Assembly (NCBI RefSeq): GCF_003457605.1
Contig: NZ_QRAN01000001.1
Location: 248,642 to 312,641 of the forward strand
DNA: 64,000 nucleotides
Direction: 5' to 3'
DNA from: Seongchinamella sediminis
GTDB taxonomy: Bacteria; Pseudomonadota; Gammaproteobacteria; Pseudomonadales; Halieaceae
The notes below the pieces were generated by a model. The model did not search any database and had not been told where the DNA came from. It saw only the letters and a program-made list of their open reading frames with translations. Below are positions 26,927 to 35,621 of the stretch, piece by piece. Each line of letters begins with the position of its first letter. The first letter of the stretch is position 1. A program made the position numbers and the translations under genes.

Positions 26927-29338
26927 GTGGCCAGTAAAACTGACATCGTAGCCCTGAAGTGGGTTGTCGGCCTGATGAATAAGCAGGCTGAGAATGCCGA
27001 GGCTTCCCTGGTCGAATACAGTAATGATACTACCCAGAAGCGGCCGCTGCTGCAGTGTATGTGGGCGGTGCACCAGATTACCTCTACCCTGCGGGCGCTG
27101 GGTATGCGCAAGGGTGAGATGCTGACCCTGGAGATGGAACGCAGCCTCAACTACCTGTACAAGGACAAGGTGGTCGGAGAGCGGCGCAAGCTGACCATGG
27201 GCGGCCTGATGCAGGCCCTCAAGGTGCTCCCCGCCTACCTGGCGCATGCCCAGAACGCGCGCGCCGATACCGGCCAGGGCCTGGAACAGCACGTCAACGA
27301 CCTGCGCCGCTGGATCGGCGAGCGTCCCCGTCCCAAGGCGTTCTTCTTCCATATGGATATCCCGGAAGGCCGCGGCATTACCGAGGGCGGTACCCTCGCC
27401 GATCATGAAGAGATCCGGGAGCGGGCCAATGTCATGCTGGCGCTCTACCTGGAGATGGCCAAGATGGCCCTGCGGCGCAAGAATGTGGGCGAGAGCATGA
27501 AGACCGTGGCCCGCATCTCCCGGCGCATGCAAACCATGTTCAGCGGCAGCGAACCGGAGCGCTTCTGGTTCACCATGGTGGGAATCTGTGAGGGCATGGC
27601 CGGCGGGCTGATCGTTCCCGACGAATGTATTGCCCAGATCTTCAAGTCCGGCGCCTTCATGATCAAGTATGCGCGGGAAAACGGTGCCCAGGTCGATGCC
27701 GCGGTAGATTACGACAACCTGCAGCAACAGATGCTGTTCTACATCGCCAGCTGCAAGGCGCGGCCTGTCCATATCAGTCGCATTCGCGAGGTGTTTTCCA
27801 TCGACGACAACACCCTCGAAGAGGCCAATCGCGGGCTGATTCACATGGATGCGCTGGTTACCGCGCTCAGCTCGGCACTGGACCAGCTCAACGGCGTGAT
27901 CGATTACCTCAACGCCAGGGACCTGACCGCGATAGCCAATGCGGGTAACGAGGAGCTGGACCCCGGCGCGCTGGCTGGCATAGAGGCCACCCAGTTCCGC
28001 CTGGAGGCGGCCGGGCAGATGACCCATGCTGAATCCCTGCGCACCGTGCAACGGCGGCTGGAGAGCCTGTTTAACGGCGCCTACAACAATTCTCCCGCCC
28101 AGCTCAACCAGGTAATCAACGAGATCATCCGCGGCATCGTCGATGTGAAACTGGATATAGAGCACAAGCTGGAACACGGCTTGTGCAGCTCCTTTTCCAG
28201 CCGCGAGTTTGAGCTGCGGGAAAGCGTGGTAACCGCCACCTTCAATCACATGGGCCTGGTGGAAAACTACATGCACCAGATCCTGCGCCGCAAGGAGCTG
28301 GCCAGCGCCCTGGCGCGCAAGCCGAACGACGCCGAGAGTACCCTGCGCCTGACTGTGGCCCTGAACCGTCACCTGAACAAGACCGACCAGGGCCATGAGC
28401 CGCTGCGCCAGGCGGTGCGCGATGCCGACGCTGGTGACCCGGACCTGGACCTGCTGTTCGACCTGGCGAGAGAGTTCCTCAACGAACAGGAGACCATCCC
28501 CGACCGCAAGGCGATCGACATGTCGCTGGAACTGCTTGCGGAAATTTCCGGCGCCCTCGGTTTCGCCGGCATGGAGCGCGAGGCGCGGATAATCGATCAC
28601 TGTCACCAGTGGCTGGGTGCGGCCAGCAAGGGCGGCGCGGTGCGTGAGGACGACGCCTTCCGCTGCTTTGCCGAGGCCTTTGCCCAGCTGGAGCTGCACC
28701 TGCAGCGCTCCATCGTCGACCCGCTGGACGACACCTCCCACATGCTGGCGATTGCCGAGCAGCGCGCTGCCGAGCTGGACGGCTACGCCAGCGGCCTTTC
28801 TACGGGCGCCGACGTGGCAACCACCAGCTGGACAGAGCCCCGCAACTATGTCGAGGACGCCGAGGTTCCCGCCGAATTCCGCGAAGTCTTCATCGAGGAA
28901 TCCGAGGAGATTGTCCAGGAGATCACCCGGCTGACACCACTGTGGATGGCCGACCAGGCAAACCTGGACATCCTGCGTGATATCCGCCGCCACTTCCACA
29001 CCTTCAAGGGCAATGGGCGGGCGGTTGGCGCGAATATTCTCGGCGAGCTGGGCTGGGCGGTACAGGATTTGCTGGACCGGGTCCTGGACGGTGACATGCC
29101 AGTATCGGATCCGCTGCGCGCGCTGCTCAACGACGTGGTTGCCTGCCTGCCTGACCTGGTGATGTCCTACCGGGAAGGCAATGCCTGGGACCCCGCCCAT
29201 GTCCGCGAGCTGACCGACCGAGCATTCCGCATGGCCGAGGTTGGGGCGGAGGACCTCGCCCAGGGCCTGGTACAGGTCGAAGATAATGTACACGGTGGTG
29301 CCCCTGACGCACCAGTCTCCGAAACGCTGGGGCAATAG
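26927..29338 (+). CDS. FimL-like protein with C-terminal HPt domain
   Basis: An 803-residue protein corresponding to the N-terminal part of ChpA. Residues 1-550 resemble FimL and the FimL-like region of ChpA (LKWVVGLMNKQAENAEASLVEY, LQCMWAVHQITSTLRALGM). A C-terminal histidine phosphotransfer domain spans about 645-760, with the phosphorylatable H691 in RRHFHTFKGNGRAVGA, preceded by FREVFIEESEEIVQEI. In Pseudomonas these parts are fused to several more HPt domains and the kinase in one ChpA chain; here they are a separate gene. GGAGG lies 7 bases before the GTG at 26927. The CheA gene follows after 34 bases. It probably acts as a phosphate acceptor or scaffold. Confidence 0.75.
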   Translation: MASKTDIVALKWVVGLMNKQAENAEASLVEYSNDTTQKRPLLQCMWAVHQITSTLRALGMRKGEMLTLEMERSLNYLYKDKVVGERRKLTMGGLMQALKVLPAYLAHAQNARADTGQGLEQHVNDLRRWIGERPRPKAFFFHMDIPEGRGITEGGTLADHEEIRERANVMLALYLEMAKMALRRKNVGESMKTVARISRRMQTMFSGSEPERFWFTMVGICEGMAGGLIVPDECIAQIFKSGAFMIKYARENGAQVDAAVDYDNLQQQMLFYIASCKARPVHISRIREVFSIDDNTLEEANRGLIHMDALVTALSSALDQLNGVIDYLNARDLTAIANAGNEELDPGALAGIEATQFRLEAAGQMTHAESLRTVQRRLESLFNGAYNNSPAQLNQVINEIIRGIVDVKLDIEHKLEHGLCSSFSSREFELRESVVTATFNHMGLVENYMHQILRRKELASALARKPNDAESTLRLTVALNRHLNKTDQGHEPLRQAVRDADAGDPDLDLLFDLAREFLNEQETIPDRKAIDMSLELLAEISGALGFAGMEREARIIDHCHQWLGAASKGGAVREDDAFRCFAEAFAQLELHLQRSIVDPLDDTSHMLAIAEQRAAELDGYASGLSTGADVATTSWTEPRNYVEDAEVPAEFREVFIEESEEIVQEITRLTPLWMADQANLDILRDIRRHFHTFKGNGRAVGANILGELGWAVQDLLDRVLDGDMPVSDPLRALLNDVVACLPDLVMSYREGNAWDPAHVRELTDRAFRMAEVGAEDLAQGLVQVEDNVHGGAPDAPVSETLGQ

Positions 29339-29372
29339 GCCCGGCAAAAAAAAGACACAATGGAGAACTATC

Positions 29373-32300
29373 GTGCAATCTGACAAAGAACATGCAGCAA
29401 CATCGGACGATGCCATGCTGGATACCGTTGAGAGCTCCAAGGAAAGCACGCTCGAATGGTTGATGGAACTGGATCGTGACGAACCGGAAGAAAACCTGTT
29501 CGTGGTCGAAGGTAAACGCTCGGCAGATTTCTCGCTGAGCGCCTATGAAGCAGAAGTGGCGGCGCGGCCGATGGTCCGCGGGCGGGCCGGCGCAGATGAC
29601 CTTGATACTTACATCGGTGAAGAGATCGTACTCTCGGAACCCGGCGGCAATGATATTTACAGCACCAGCGCCAGCGCCGAGACAGACACGGCGCAGGCGA
29701 AAGAAGAGGAAGCCTTCGAGGGCCTGATGGCCATTGAATTCTCCCGCGCCTCCAATGAAGAGGCAGAAGGTCTTGCCACCAATGTCGTTGACGGCAGCGA
29801 TATTCTCGGCCTGCAGGACGACGATGACATCGGTGACTCCTATCTGGTGGTCAAGCGGGTCAAGAAGGCCGCTACAGCGGATCCGCAGCCTGAAATCGCT
29901 GCGGCGGCGGAGCCGGCGCCGCTCGTCGAGGCGGAGCCGGTGCCAGAGCCGTCGCTGGCCGAGGTCAATGCGGCGGATTTTGGCGAAGAGATTACCCTGG
30001 AGGCTCTGCCGTTGGAGCCGGATGTCGAGGATGCCATCGATCTCAGCGTCGAGACGGTGGTTACCGAAAGTCTGCCCGAGCCCACGGGCGACGCGCCGGC
30101 TGACCTGGCGGGCACTGAGCCTGCCGCGGCGGAAGTAGAGCCCACGGATGTCGACGATTACGTCAACAGCGTGCCGCTGCCGGACGATGACCAGGCCTTT
30201 GACGACTTCCTGGTCGCGGGCAATAACCTGGCGGTTGGCGAGGACGATTTCGACGGGCTCAGCCTGGAGGCCAGTAACGACCAGTTCCGCGCCGACGCCA
30301 GCGTCGACAGCGATCTCGACCTGCACGAGGACTTCGCCGCCATGGCGGGCTTTGGCGATGACCTGATGGCCGTCATCACCCCGCGTCTGGCCGATTTTAT
30401 GGACGAGGTCAACGCCGCGATTACAGCCCGGCTGTCGGCTCTGGGCAGACCGTCAGGGTCGGTAATTGCCGATGTGTCGATTGCGACCGATGAACAAACT
30501 GCGTCGCTGGCGGTGAAGCAGGGCTATGAGCCCGTCTCCAGCATTTGCACCGAGGTGCCGGAAGCATTGACGGGACTTGAACGTCGGCAGGTGGAGGCAG
30601 TCCTGTTGCGACTGGTCGAAGTGGCCAGCGGCGCCAACTGCAACCGCCTGTTCCAGGATGAGCCCGCCCCGGCGGCGGCAGCGGACGAGTCGGTACTGAC
30701 GGTGGTGGAGAGCAGTATCCCTGGCGACGACATATTCGCCGATGAGTTTGACACCGAACAGCTGCCGCCAGCGGACTGGGCGCCCGATGATGGTGAAATT
30801 GACGCCTTGTTCGATGATCTCGACGGCGAGGAACTGGACCTGGTTGCGGACAATATGGCGGCCGCATCCGGCGAGGACATCGACCAGTTGTTCAGCGATC
30901 TCGGTATGGCCAGCGAGAACAGCGGGGAGATCTGCGGCGTCGAACTGGAGGAGTTTGCCGGGACCGAGGGCGAGTCTGGCAGCGAGCCAGTGGCCGCGGA
31001 GCCGGCGGTTGCCGCAGCTGCCACCGCCACCGATGAGGATATGTCCTGGTGCATACCGGCGGGCATTCACTTCAGCCACAGCAGCCCTGGCGGTGGTGAG
31101 ATTTTCGCCGAGTTCCTGGACGCCTTTATCGAGGAAGGCTCATCCGAACTGGAGAAGCTCGAGGACGCCATCAGCGGTTGGGAGGCGGACATCGGCTCCG
31201 ATGCCAGTTACACCCAGGTGGCGCGTATCCTGCACACCATCAAGGGAATTGCCAAGGGCGTCGGCCTGCATTACTACGGCACCCTGATCCACAACTTCGA
31301 AACCCTGCTCGACGCCTTGTCGCGGCCTGCCGCCGAGGGCGCCGCTGATTATTTCCGCATCGTCAACGCCTGGCTGGACGCGGCGGTCCGCGGTATGGAT
31401 TTTGTCCAGGACCAGCGCCGGGATATTGTCAGTGAGTTCCCCCACCGCAGGGTGAGCCCCGCGGCCGTCGCGGAGCCGGTCGTCGCAGCGCCGGCGCCAG
31501 AGGAGCCGGCCGAGGAGCAGCCAGTTACTGCTGCCGAGGTCGTCGACCCGGCCCCGCGACCCGCTGGCGACAGCAGGCGCAAGCAGGAAGACAAGAAACT
31601 CGCCGACGAGGGCGCCCGGGCGCTGGCGGCACAACAGTCAGTGCGCATTACTTCGGAGAAGCTGGACCTGCTGCTCAACCTGACCAACCAGGCCCAGCAG
31701 CTGGGTGTGCGCACCGCCCAGAGCACCAACCGCAACAAGCGGGCCTCGGCGGAACTGCAGGGCCGGCTGTCATCGGTGCGGGCGCAGATCGCCGATATTG
31801 CCGACCGCGCCCTGTTCAACGTCAACGCCAGGACCAGCAATCACTCGGCGGAACTGGATGCGCTGGAAATGGACCAGTACAGCGAGCTGCAGGAGGCCGC
31901 CAATATTCTGCGCGAGGGTGTGGAGGACCTGGCGGACCTGATCGAGGTGGCCAGCCGCCACAACGCCCAGGCGGAGGCGCTGTTGAAGCAGCAGGCCACC
32001 GTAATCGGCTCTATTGGCTCGTCTATTCGCGCCGCCCGGGTGGTGCCCGTGTCGCGGCTGATGCCCGGCCTGCGCCGTCTGGTGCGCACGGTCAGTAACG
32101 ATCTTGGCAAAGACGTCGCCTTCCGGGTCGCCAACGAGGTGGGCACCCTGGACCGGGATGACTATGCCCGCTGCCAGACTATCCTCGAGCACATGGTGCG
32201 CAACGCGCTGGACCACGGTATTGAATCCGTCGCGGAACGCAAAGCCAGCGGCAAGCCCTCGGTAGGGCAGATAACCCTGGATGTGCGCATGTCCGGTTCC

Positions 32301-33443
32301 GATTCGATCATCGTGCTGTCCGACGATGGTCGCGGTATCGACCCGGAAGCAATGCGCGAATCTGCAGTGCGCAAGGGCCTCGACGTCGACGCCTATGCGC
32401 TCAGTGACGATGAAGCTCTCAACCTGATATTCCACAAGGGCTTTTCCACCGCCGCCCAATTGAGCCAGATCTCCGGGCGCGGGGTGGGTATGGATATCGT
32501 CCGCAGCGAGCTGCAGGAGATGGGTGGCGATATCCGCATTGAGTCGCAGGTGGGCAAGGGGACGTCTTTCCATGTGCGCATACCCACCAACGTCACGGTC
32601 AACGGCGCTCTGCTGGTATCCGCCGGGGAGAACTCCTACGCCATCCCGCTGGGCGGCCTGGTTTACGTCGACGAGGTGCCGGTCGAGCAGTTCTTTGCCG
32701 CGGTCGAGCGCGGTGAGCGCCTGCAGCTGTCGGGCATGGACTGTGAACCGGCCTACCTGGGCACCCTGTGCAACAGCGGCAGCCTGCCCGATCGCTCGAG
32801 CTGGCGCAGCACGCTGCCGGTGATTGTGGCGGGATCGGAAGCCCGCTACATGGCCATCGCCATCGACGACGTGGAAGAGGCGCTGGAACTGGTAATTCGC
32901 TCACTCGGGGTCCAGTTCGCTTCTGTGCCGGGCGTGGCCGGGGCCGCGACCACGGCGGATGGTGAGGCGGTGGTTGCCCTTGACCTCAATGTCCTTGTCA
33001 GCTGTTACGGCGAAGGCCAGGCTATTGCGGTGCCGGATGACCAGCCCGATGAAGACAAATTTGTCGCACTGGTGGTTGATGACTCCAGGACTCAGCGGAT
33101 GGTGGCCACCAGCCAGCTGGAGACCGTGGGCATAGAAACAGCGACGGCGGAGAACGGGGCGGTGGCCATCGACTGGCTCAATACCACCGAACAGCTGCCC
33201 GATGTCATCCTGCTGGATGTAGAAATGCCGGTGAAAGACGGCATCCAGACTCTGCGGGAAATTCGCAATTCAGCCCGCTTCAACCACATACCCGTGATAA
33301 TGATTACCTCCCGGACCGGTGTGAAGCACCGTACCCTTGCGGAGGAGGCCGGCTGCAACGGTTACATGGGCAAGCCCTTCAATTTCCGCATGCTGATCGG
33401 GCAGATCAATGAACTGACCGGTCAGCGGCTGGAACTGGGCTAG
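29373..33443 (+). CDS. ChpA-like hybrid CheA kinase with C-terminal receiver
   Basis: A 1356-residue chemotaxis histidine kinase. Residues 1-550 are an acidic, Ala/Glu/Asp-rich, probably disordered region with short repeats such as EIDALFDDLD and DIDQLFSDLG. An HPt domain follows (about 570-690, phosphorylatable H621 in LHTIKGIAKGVG). Then come a Pro-rich linker, the dimerisation/P3 helices (about 755-890) and the ATPase domain with ILEHMVRNALDHGIE, VLSDDGRGID and SGRGVGMDIVR. A CheW-like P5 domain follows, and a C-terminal receiver has acceptor D1282 in ILLDVEMPVKDGI. GGAG precedes the GTG at 29373. Compared with ChpA of Pseudomonas it lacks the arrays of HPt/SPt/TPt domains, part of which sits in the upstream gene. 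Confidence 0.88.
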   Translation: MQSDKEHAATSDDAMLDTVESSKESTLEWLMELDRDEPEENLFVVEGKRSADFSLSAYEAEVAARPMVRGRAGADDLDTYIGEEIVLSEPGGNDIYSTSASAETDTAQAKEEEAFEGLMAIEFSRASNEEAEGLATNVVDGSDILGLQDDDDIGDSYLVVKRVKKAATADPQPEIAAAAEPAPLVEAEPVPEPSLAEVNAADFGEEITLEALPLEPDVEDAIDLSVETVVTESLPEPTGDAPADLAGTEPAAAEVEPTDVDDYVNSVPLPDDDQAFDDFLVAGNNLAVGEDDFDGLSLEASNDQFRADASVDSDLDLHEDFAAMAGFGDDLMAVITPRLADFMDEVNAAITARLSALGRPSGSVIADVSIATDEQTASLAVKQGYEPVSSICTEVPEALTGLERRQVEAVLLRLVEVASGANCNRLFQDEPAPAAAADESVLTVVESSIPGDDIFADEFDTEQLPPADWAPDDGEIDALFDDLDGEELDLVADNMAAASGEDIDQLFSDLGMASENSGEICGVELEEFAGTEGESGSEPVAAEPAVAAAATATDEDMSWCIPAGIHFSHSSPGGGEIFAEFLDAFIEEGSSELEKLEDAISGWEADIGSDASYTQVARILHTIKGIAKGVGLHYYGTLIHNFETLLDALSRPAAEGAADYFRIVNAWLDAAVRGMDFVQDQRRDIVSEFPHRRVSPAAVAEPVVAAPAPEEPAEEQPVTAAEVVDPAPRPAGDSRRKQEDKKLADEGARALAAQQSVRITSEKLDLLLNLTNQAQQLGVRTAQSTNRNKRASAELQGRLSSVRAQIADIADRALFNVNARTSNHSAELDALEMDQYSELQEAANILREGVEDLADLIEVASRHNAQAEALLKQQATVIGSIGSSIRAARVVPVSRLMPGLRRLVRTVSNDLGKDVAFRVANEVGTLDRDDYARCQTILEHMVRNALDHGIESVAERKASGKPSVGQITLDVRMSGSDSIIVLSDDGRGIDPEAMRESAVRKGLDVDAYALSDDEALNLIFHKGFSTAAQLSQISGRGVGMDIVRSELQEMGGDIRIESQVGKGTSFHVRIPTNVTVNGALLVSAGENSYAIPLGGLVYVDEVPVEQFFAAVERGERLQLSGMDCEPAYLGTLCNSGSLPDRSSWRSTLPVIVAGSEARYMAIAIDDVEEALELVIRSLGVQFASVPGVAGAATTADGEAVVALDLNVLVSCYGEGQAIAVPDDQPDEDKFVALVVDDSRTQRMVATSQLETVGIETATAENGAVAIDWLNTTEQLPDVILLDVEMPVKDGIQTLREIRNSARFNHIPVIMITSRTGVKHRTLAEEAGCNGYMGKPFNFRMLIGQINELTGQRLELG

Positions 33444-33455
33444 GAGGGGGCAAGG

Positions 33456-33911
33456 GTGAGCGATCAAGTGGAGCGTATGTGCGTACTTCTGCCCTGCGGG
33501 CCCGGCCGGCAGTGGGCAGTGCCGCAGAACTGCCTGGCGGAGATTCTCACGCTGCCGGCCGATGCAGACCTGGCGCCGGTGGAGGTGAACTGGCGCGGCG
33601 TGGATATCCCGGTGATGGATCCGGGCGCTGACAGCGGCACGCCCTGGCGCGAGAGCGGCAATAGCAGCGGCCTGGTCGCCGTTATCCTGGGCGTGCGGGG
33701 TAATGGCCCCGACTACTGGGGGGTGGCCCTGCGCGGCACCGGCCTGTCGGTGCGGAATATCGATGCCGCTGACTGTGTCGACCTTCCCGCCGTTGAAGAG
33801 TACTACCTGGCGGCTTTTGAAGTGGGTGGACAGGTCTGCCAGGTGCCCGACCTGCCTGCCCTGCAGGGACTGTTCTCGCAGCCCGATACCAGCGCCCGGG
33901 TGGCGACCTAA
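33456..33911 (+). CDS. ChpC-like CheW-family protein
   Basis: A 151-residue divergent CheW-like domain, placed like ChpC at the end of a Pil-Chp operon. Supporting features are the opening CVLLPCGPGRQWAVPQNCLAEIL, the WRGVDIPVMD strand that corresponds to the CheW hydrophobic core, and the final QVCQVPDLPALQGLF. Identity is low and the arginine-glycine loop is poorly kept, so the CheW call is moderate. The GTG at 33456 is 12 bases after the CheA stop with GGAGG just upstream. Confidence 0.65.
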   Translation: MSDQVERMCVLLPCGPGRQWAVPQNCLAEILTLPADADLAPVEVNWRGVDIPVMDPGADSGTPWRESGNSSGLVAVILGVRGNGPDYWGVALRGTGLSVRNIDAADCVDLPAVEEYYLAAFEVGGQVCQVPDLPALQGLFSQPDTSARVAT

Positions 33912-33924
33912 CGGAGAAGATGCA

Positions 33925-34320
33925 TTGAGACTGGACACACTGGTAGAGCGGATAGAGAGCGCATTCGGCGATAATCCGCCATTCACCTCAGCGGGCCTCG
34001 CTGACAGCGACCGGGATGTGCTGTTGCGGGTGTTCGGCGATGAGGGCTACCAGGTTTACCTGCAGGATCAGGTCAACCGGCAGATTATTCGCGACTATCT
34101 CACCAATGCAGTCATGCTGGGTTTTATTCCCGAGGATGAGTTGCCCGGTTTTGACCCCATGATCGCCAGTAAGGATGCCCGGGCGTCCCTGTCGCTGCAC
34201 ATGCTGATGAGTTCCGTTGAGCAGGCGCCGGACCTGCTCTCCCGGGGGGTGCCCGGGAAGCTGGAACAGCTTAAACCGGGTAAGGATTCCCCTCCCGATA
34301 TTCGTCTTATCCGCGGCTGA
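33925..34320 (+). CDS. Unknown protein at the end of the chemosensory operon
   Basis: A 131-residue hydrophilic protein of unknown family. The TTG at 33925 is chosen because GGAGA is 7 bases upstream and it gives a plausible amphipathic N-terminus (RLDTLVERIESAFG). The nearby ATG at 33920 opens only a two-codon frame that ends on TGA overlapping the TTG. The gene begins 13 bases after the CheW-like gene, so it belongs to the operon. No membrane segment, signal or motif is visible. A region around 60-75 (VNRQIIRDYLTNAVMLGFIP) looks helical. Confidence 0.6.
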   Translation: MRLDTLVERIESAFGDNPPFTSAGLADSDRDVLLRVFGDEGYQVYLQDQVNRQIIRDYLTNAVMLGFIPEDELPGFDPMIASKDARASLSLHMLMSSVEQAPDLLSRGVPGKLEQLKPGKDSPPDIRLIRG

Positions 34321-34440
34321 CATCAAAAATTTGGCAATTGATTGCGGTTTATTGCCAAAAACCCAGGCCAAAACATAAAAATCTGGCCAATAAATACCAA
34401 TATTGTGTAATTAGCTAAAATTTTGGCCAAATTCACGTTG
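34321..34440. repeat. AT-rich intergenic patch with repeated TGGCCAA-like motifs
   Basis: This stretch is about two-thirds A+T in a GC-rich window. Five related motifs occur: TTTGGCAA (34330), TTGCCAAAA (34352), AGGCCAAAA (34365), TGGCCAAT (34384) and TTTTGGCCAAA (34421). Spacing is irregular. It lies immediately upstream of the promoter at 34438. It may be an upstream activating or protein-binding region; nothing here codes. Confidence 0.5.
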
Positions 34441-34466
34441 CTGCAACTCCCGCCACCCCTTATAAC
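34438..34466 (+). promoter_or_regulatory. Candidate promoter of the orphan gene at 34572
   Basis: TTGCTG (34438-34443) and TATAAC (34461-34466) are separated by 17 bases. The predicted start near 34473 leaves a ~100-base leader that contains GC-rich inverted segments (GGGGCC, GGGCGCCC). Confidence 0.5.
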
Positions 34467-34571
34467 TTGTCCAACACGCGGACAGGAACTGCGTGCAGTG
34501 GGCAAAAGGGGCCTTGCGCCAGGGGGCGCCCGCTTTCGAGGGATTGGATAACAAAATTCAGGGAGTCAGCC

Positions 34572-34907
34572 ATGTTGACGATCACACCTACAGCGGTACT
34601 GGAACAACAGCCCGACAGTGAACTGGAAGTGTTTGCCGTCATTGACGGTAAGAAGGTCTACCTGCCGGAAGACGCCAATTACATCATGCAGGACCGGCGC
34701 GGTCTGTGGTACTACAGCACCCGCAAGCCGCGTCCCAAGGAAGGCGACTGGACACCTAACAAGACCAGCATCTCCTGCAAGAGTGAGGGTGGCTATGTGC
34801 GGGCACTGAAGACGGAGACGGTCCAGCCCTGGCTGGAGACCTGCCAGCGCACCGTGCGCATGGTAACCGGGTCATCTGCCGCGGAACGGCGTCCGGCCGA
34901 CGCCTGA
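34572..34907 (+). CDS. Unknown 111-residue protein
   Basis: A small soluble protein with no recognised domain. It has a compact beta-rich look in its first half (ELEVFAVIDGKKVYLPEDANYIM, RRGLWYYST), then a basic stretch RKPRPKEGDW. Two cysteines (SISCK and ETCQRT) flank a helix. The ATG at 34572 has GGGAG 8 bases upstream. It stands alone behind its own predicted promoter, downstream of the chemosensory operon. Coding is supported by a good start and neighbouring-gene-like codon use. Confidence 0.6.
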   Translation: MLTITPTAVLEQQPDSELEVFAVIDGKKVYLPEDANYIMQDRRGLWYYSTRKPRPKEGDWTPNKTSISCKSEGGYVRALKTETVQPWLETCQRTVRMVTGSSAAERRPADA

Positions 34908-34920
34908 TCGGGGGCCCGTC

Positions 34921-35448
34921 CTATATGGCGACGGTGTGCTCTATGTGGGGTTCTGCCGTCGCCAGCCAGGCGTCCAGTTGTTCCGCCTCTGACGCCAGGA
35001 TCGCCACCATCGCGGTTTCCAGTGACCGATAGGCCAGTTGCCAGGTTTCGATGTGCATCAACATGCTGCAGCGCTGTCTGAGGGGCATGCTCTGGGGCAA
35101 GGCCAGCGGGTCCAGCTGCCGGTTGCGAAAGCCGGCGCTGAGGACCGCGGCAATGACTTCATTTTCGCGGTTGTCCCGCAATTCGCCTTCAAAGCGCCGC
35201 AGGTGCATCAGCAGCCGGTCCCGGGCCGGAAATCCCGGATCGGTGATGCAGTTGTGTACCCACAGGGGCAGCTGGCTGGCCAGCAGGGTCTTCAGTTCCC
35301 TCTGATCCATGTGCTGGAACTCGACTGCGGCAGCGGGCGGCAAAGCGCGACGCATGCTCAGGTCGCTGCGGCTGCGAAACCCCAGTGCAGTAAACGCCTC
35401 GATTCGCGCCCCCACCAGCGCTACATGGGTCATCTGGAATTCCGACAT
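34921..35448 (-). CDS. Unknown 175-residue protein
   Basis: A soluble, helix-rich protein with no family I recognise. It contains MDQRELKTLLASQLPLWV, FPARDRLLMHLRRFEGELRDNRENEVIAAVL and a histidine/glutamate-containing C-terminus (AEPHIEHTVAI). It is transcribed against the two flanking plus-strand genes, and its start lies about 170 bases from the divergent GGDEF-EAL gene. No signal peptide or membrane segment is visible. Confidence 0.55.
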   Translation of the reverse strand: MSEFQMTHVALVGARIEAFTALGFRSRSDLSMRRALPPAAAVEFQHMDQRELKTLLASQLPLWVHNCITDPGFPARDRLLMHLRRFEGELRDNRENEVIAAVLSAGFRNRQLDPLALPQSMPLRQRCSMLMHIETWQLAYRSLETAMVAILASEAEQLDAWLATAEPHIEHTVAI

Positions 35449-35621
35449 GTGCCTGTCCGGTCCCGGTTTTGTCTATCCGGGAATTCAATCACAGCGGTCG
35501 TTGTGCGCTCCACTGAAAATAGGCAAAAAGTGGAGATAAACAGGCTTGGGCTTTTGTTTGGCTTGTCACATACTGTAGCGGAACCCCCTGACAACGATGA
35601 CCGGAGTGAAGCAACACCACC

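Noticed and set aside
26921-29449. An 842-codon open frame on the minus strand opposite the FimL/HPt gene
   Set aside because: It mirrors the codon pattern of the plus-strand gene, has no domain, and is rich in His/Gln/Leu/Val runs typical of an antisense frame in GC-rich coding DNA.
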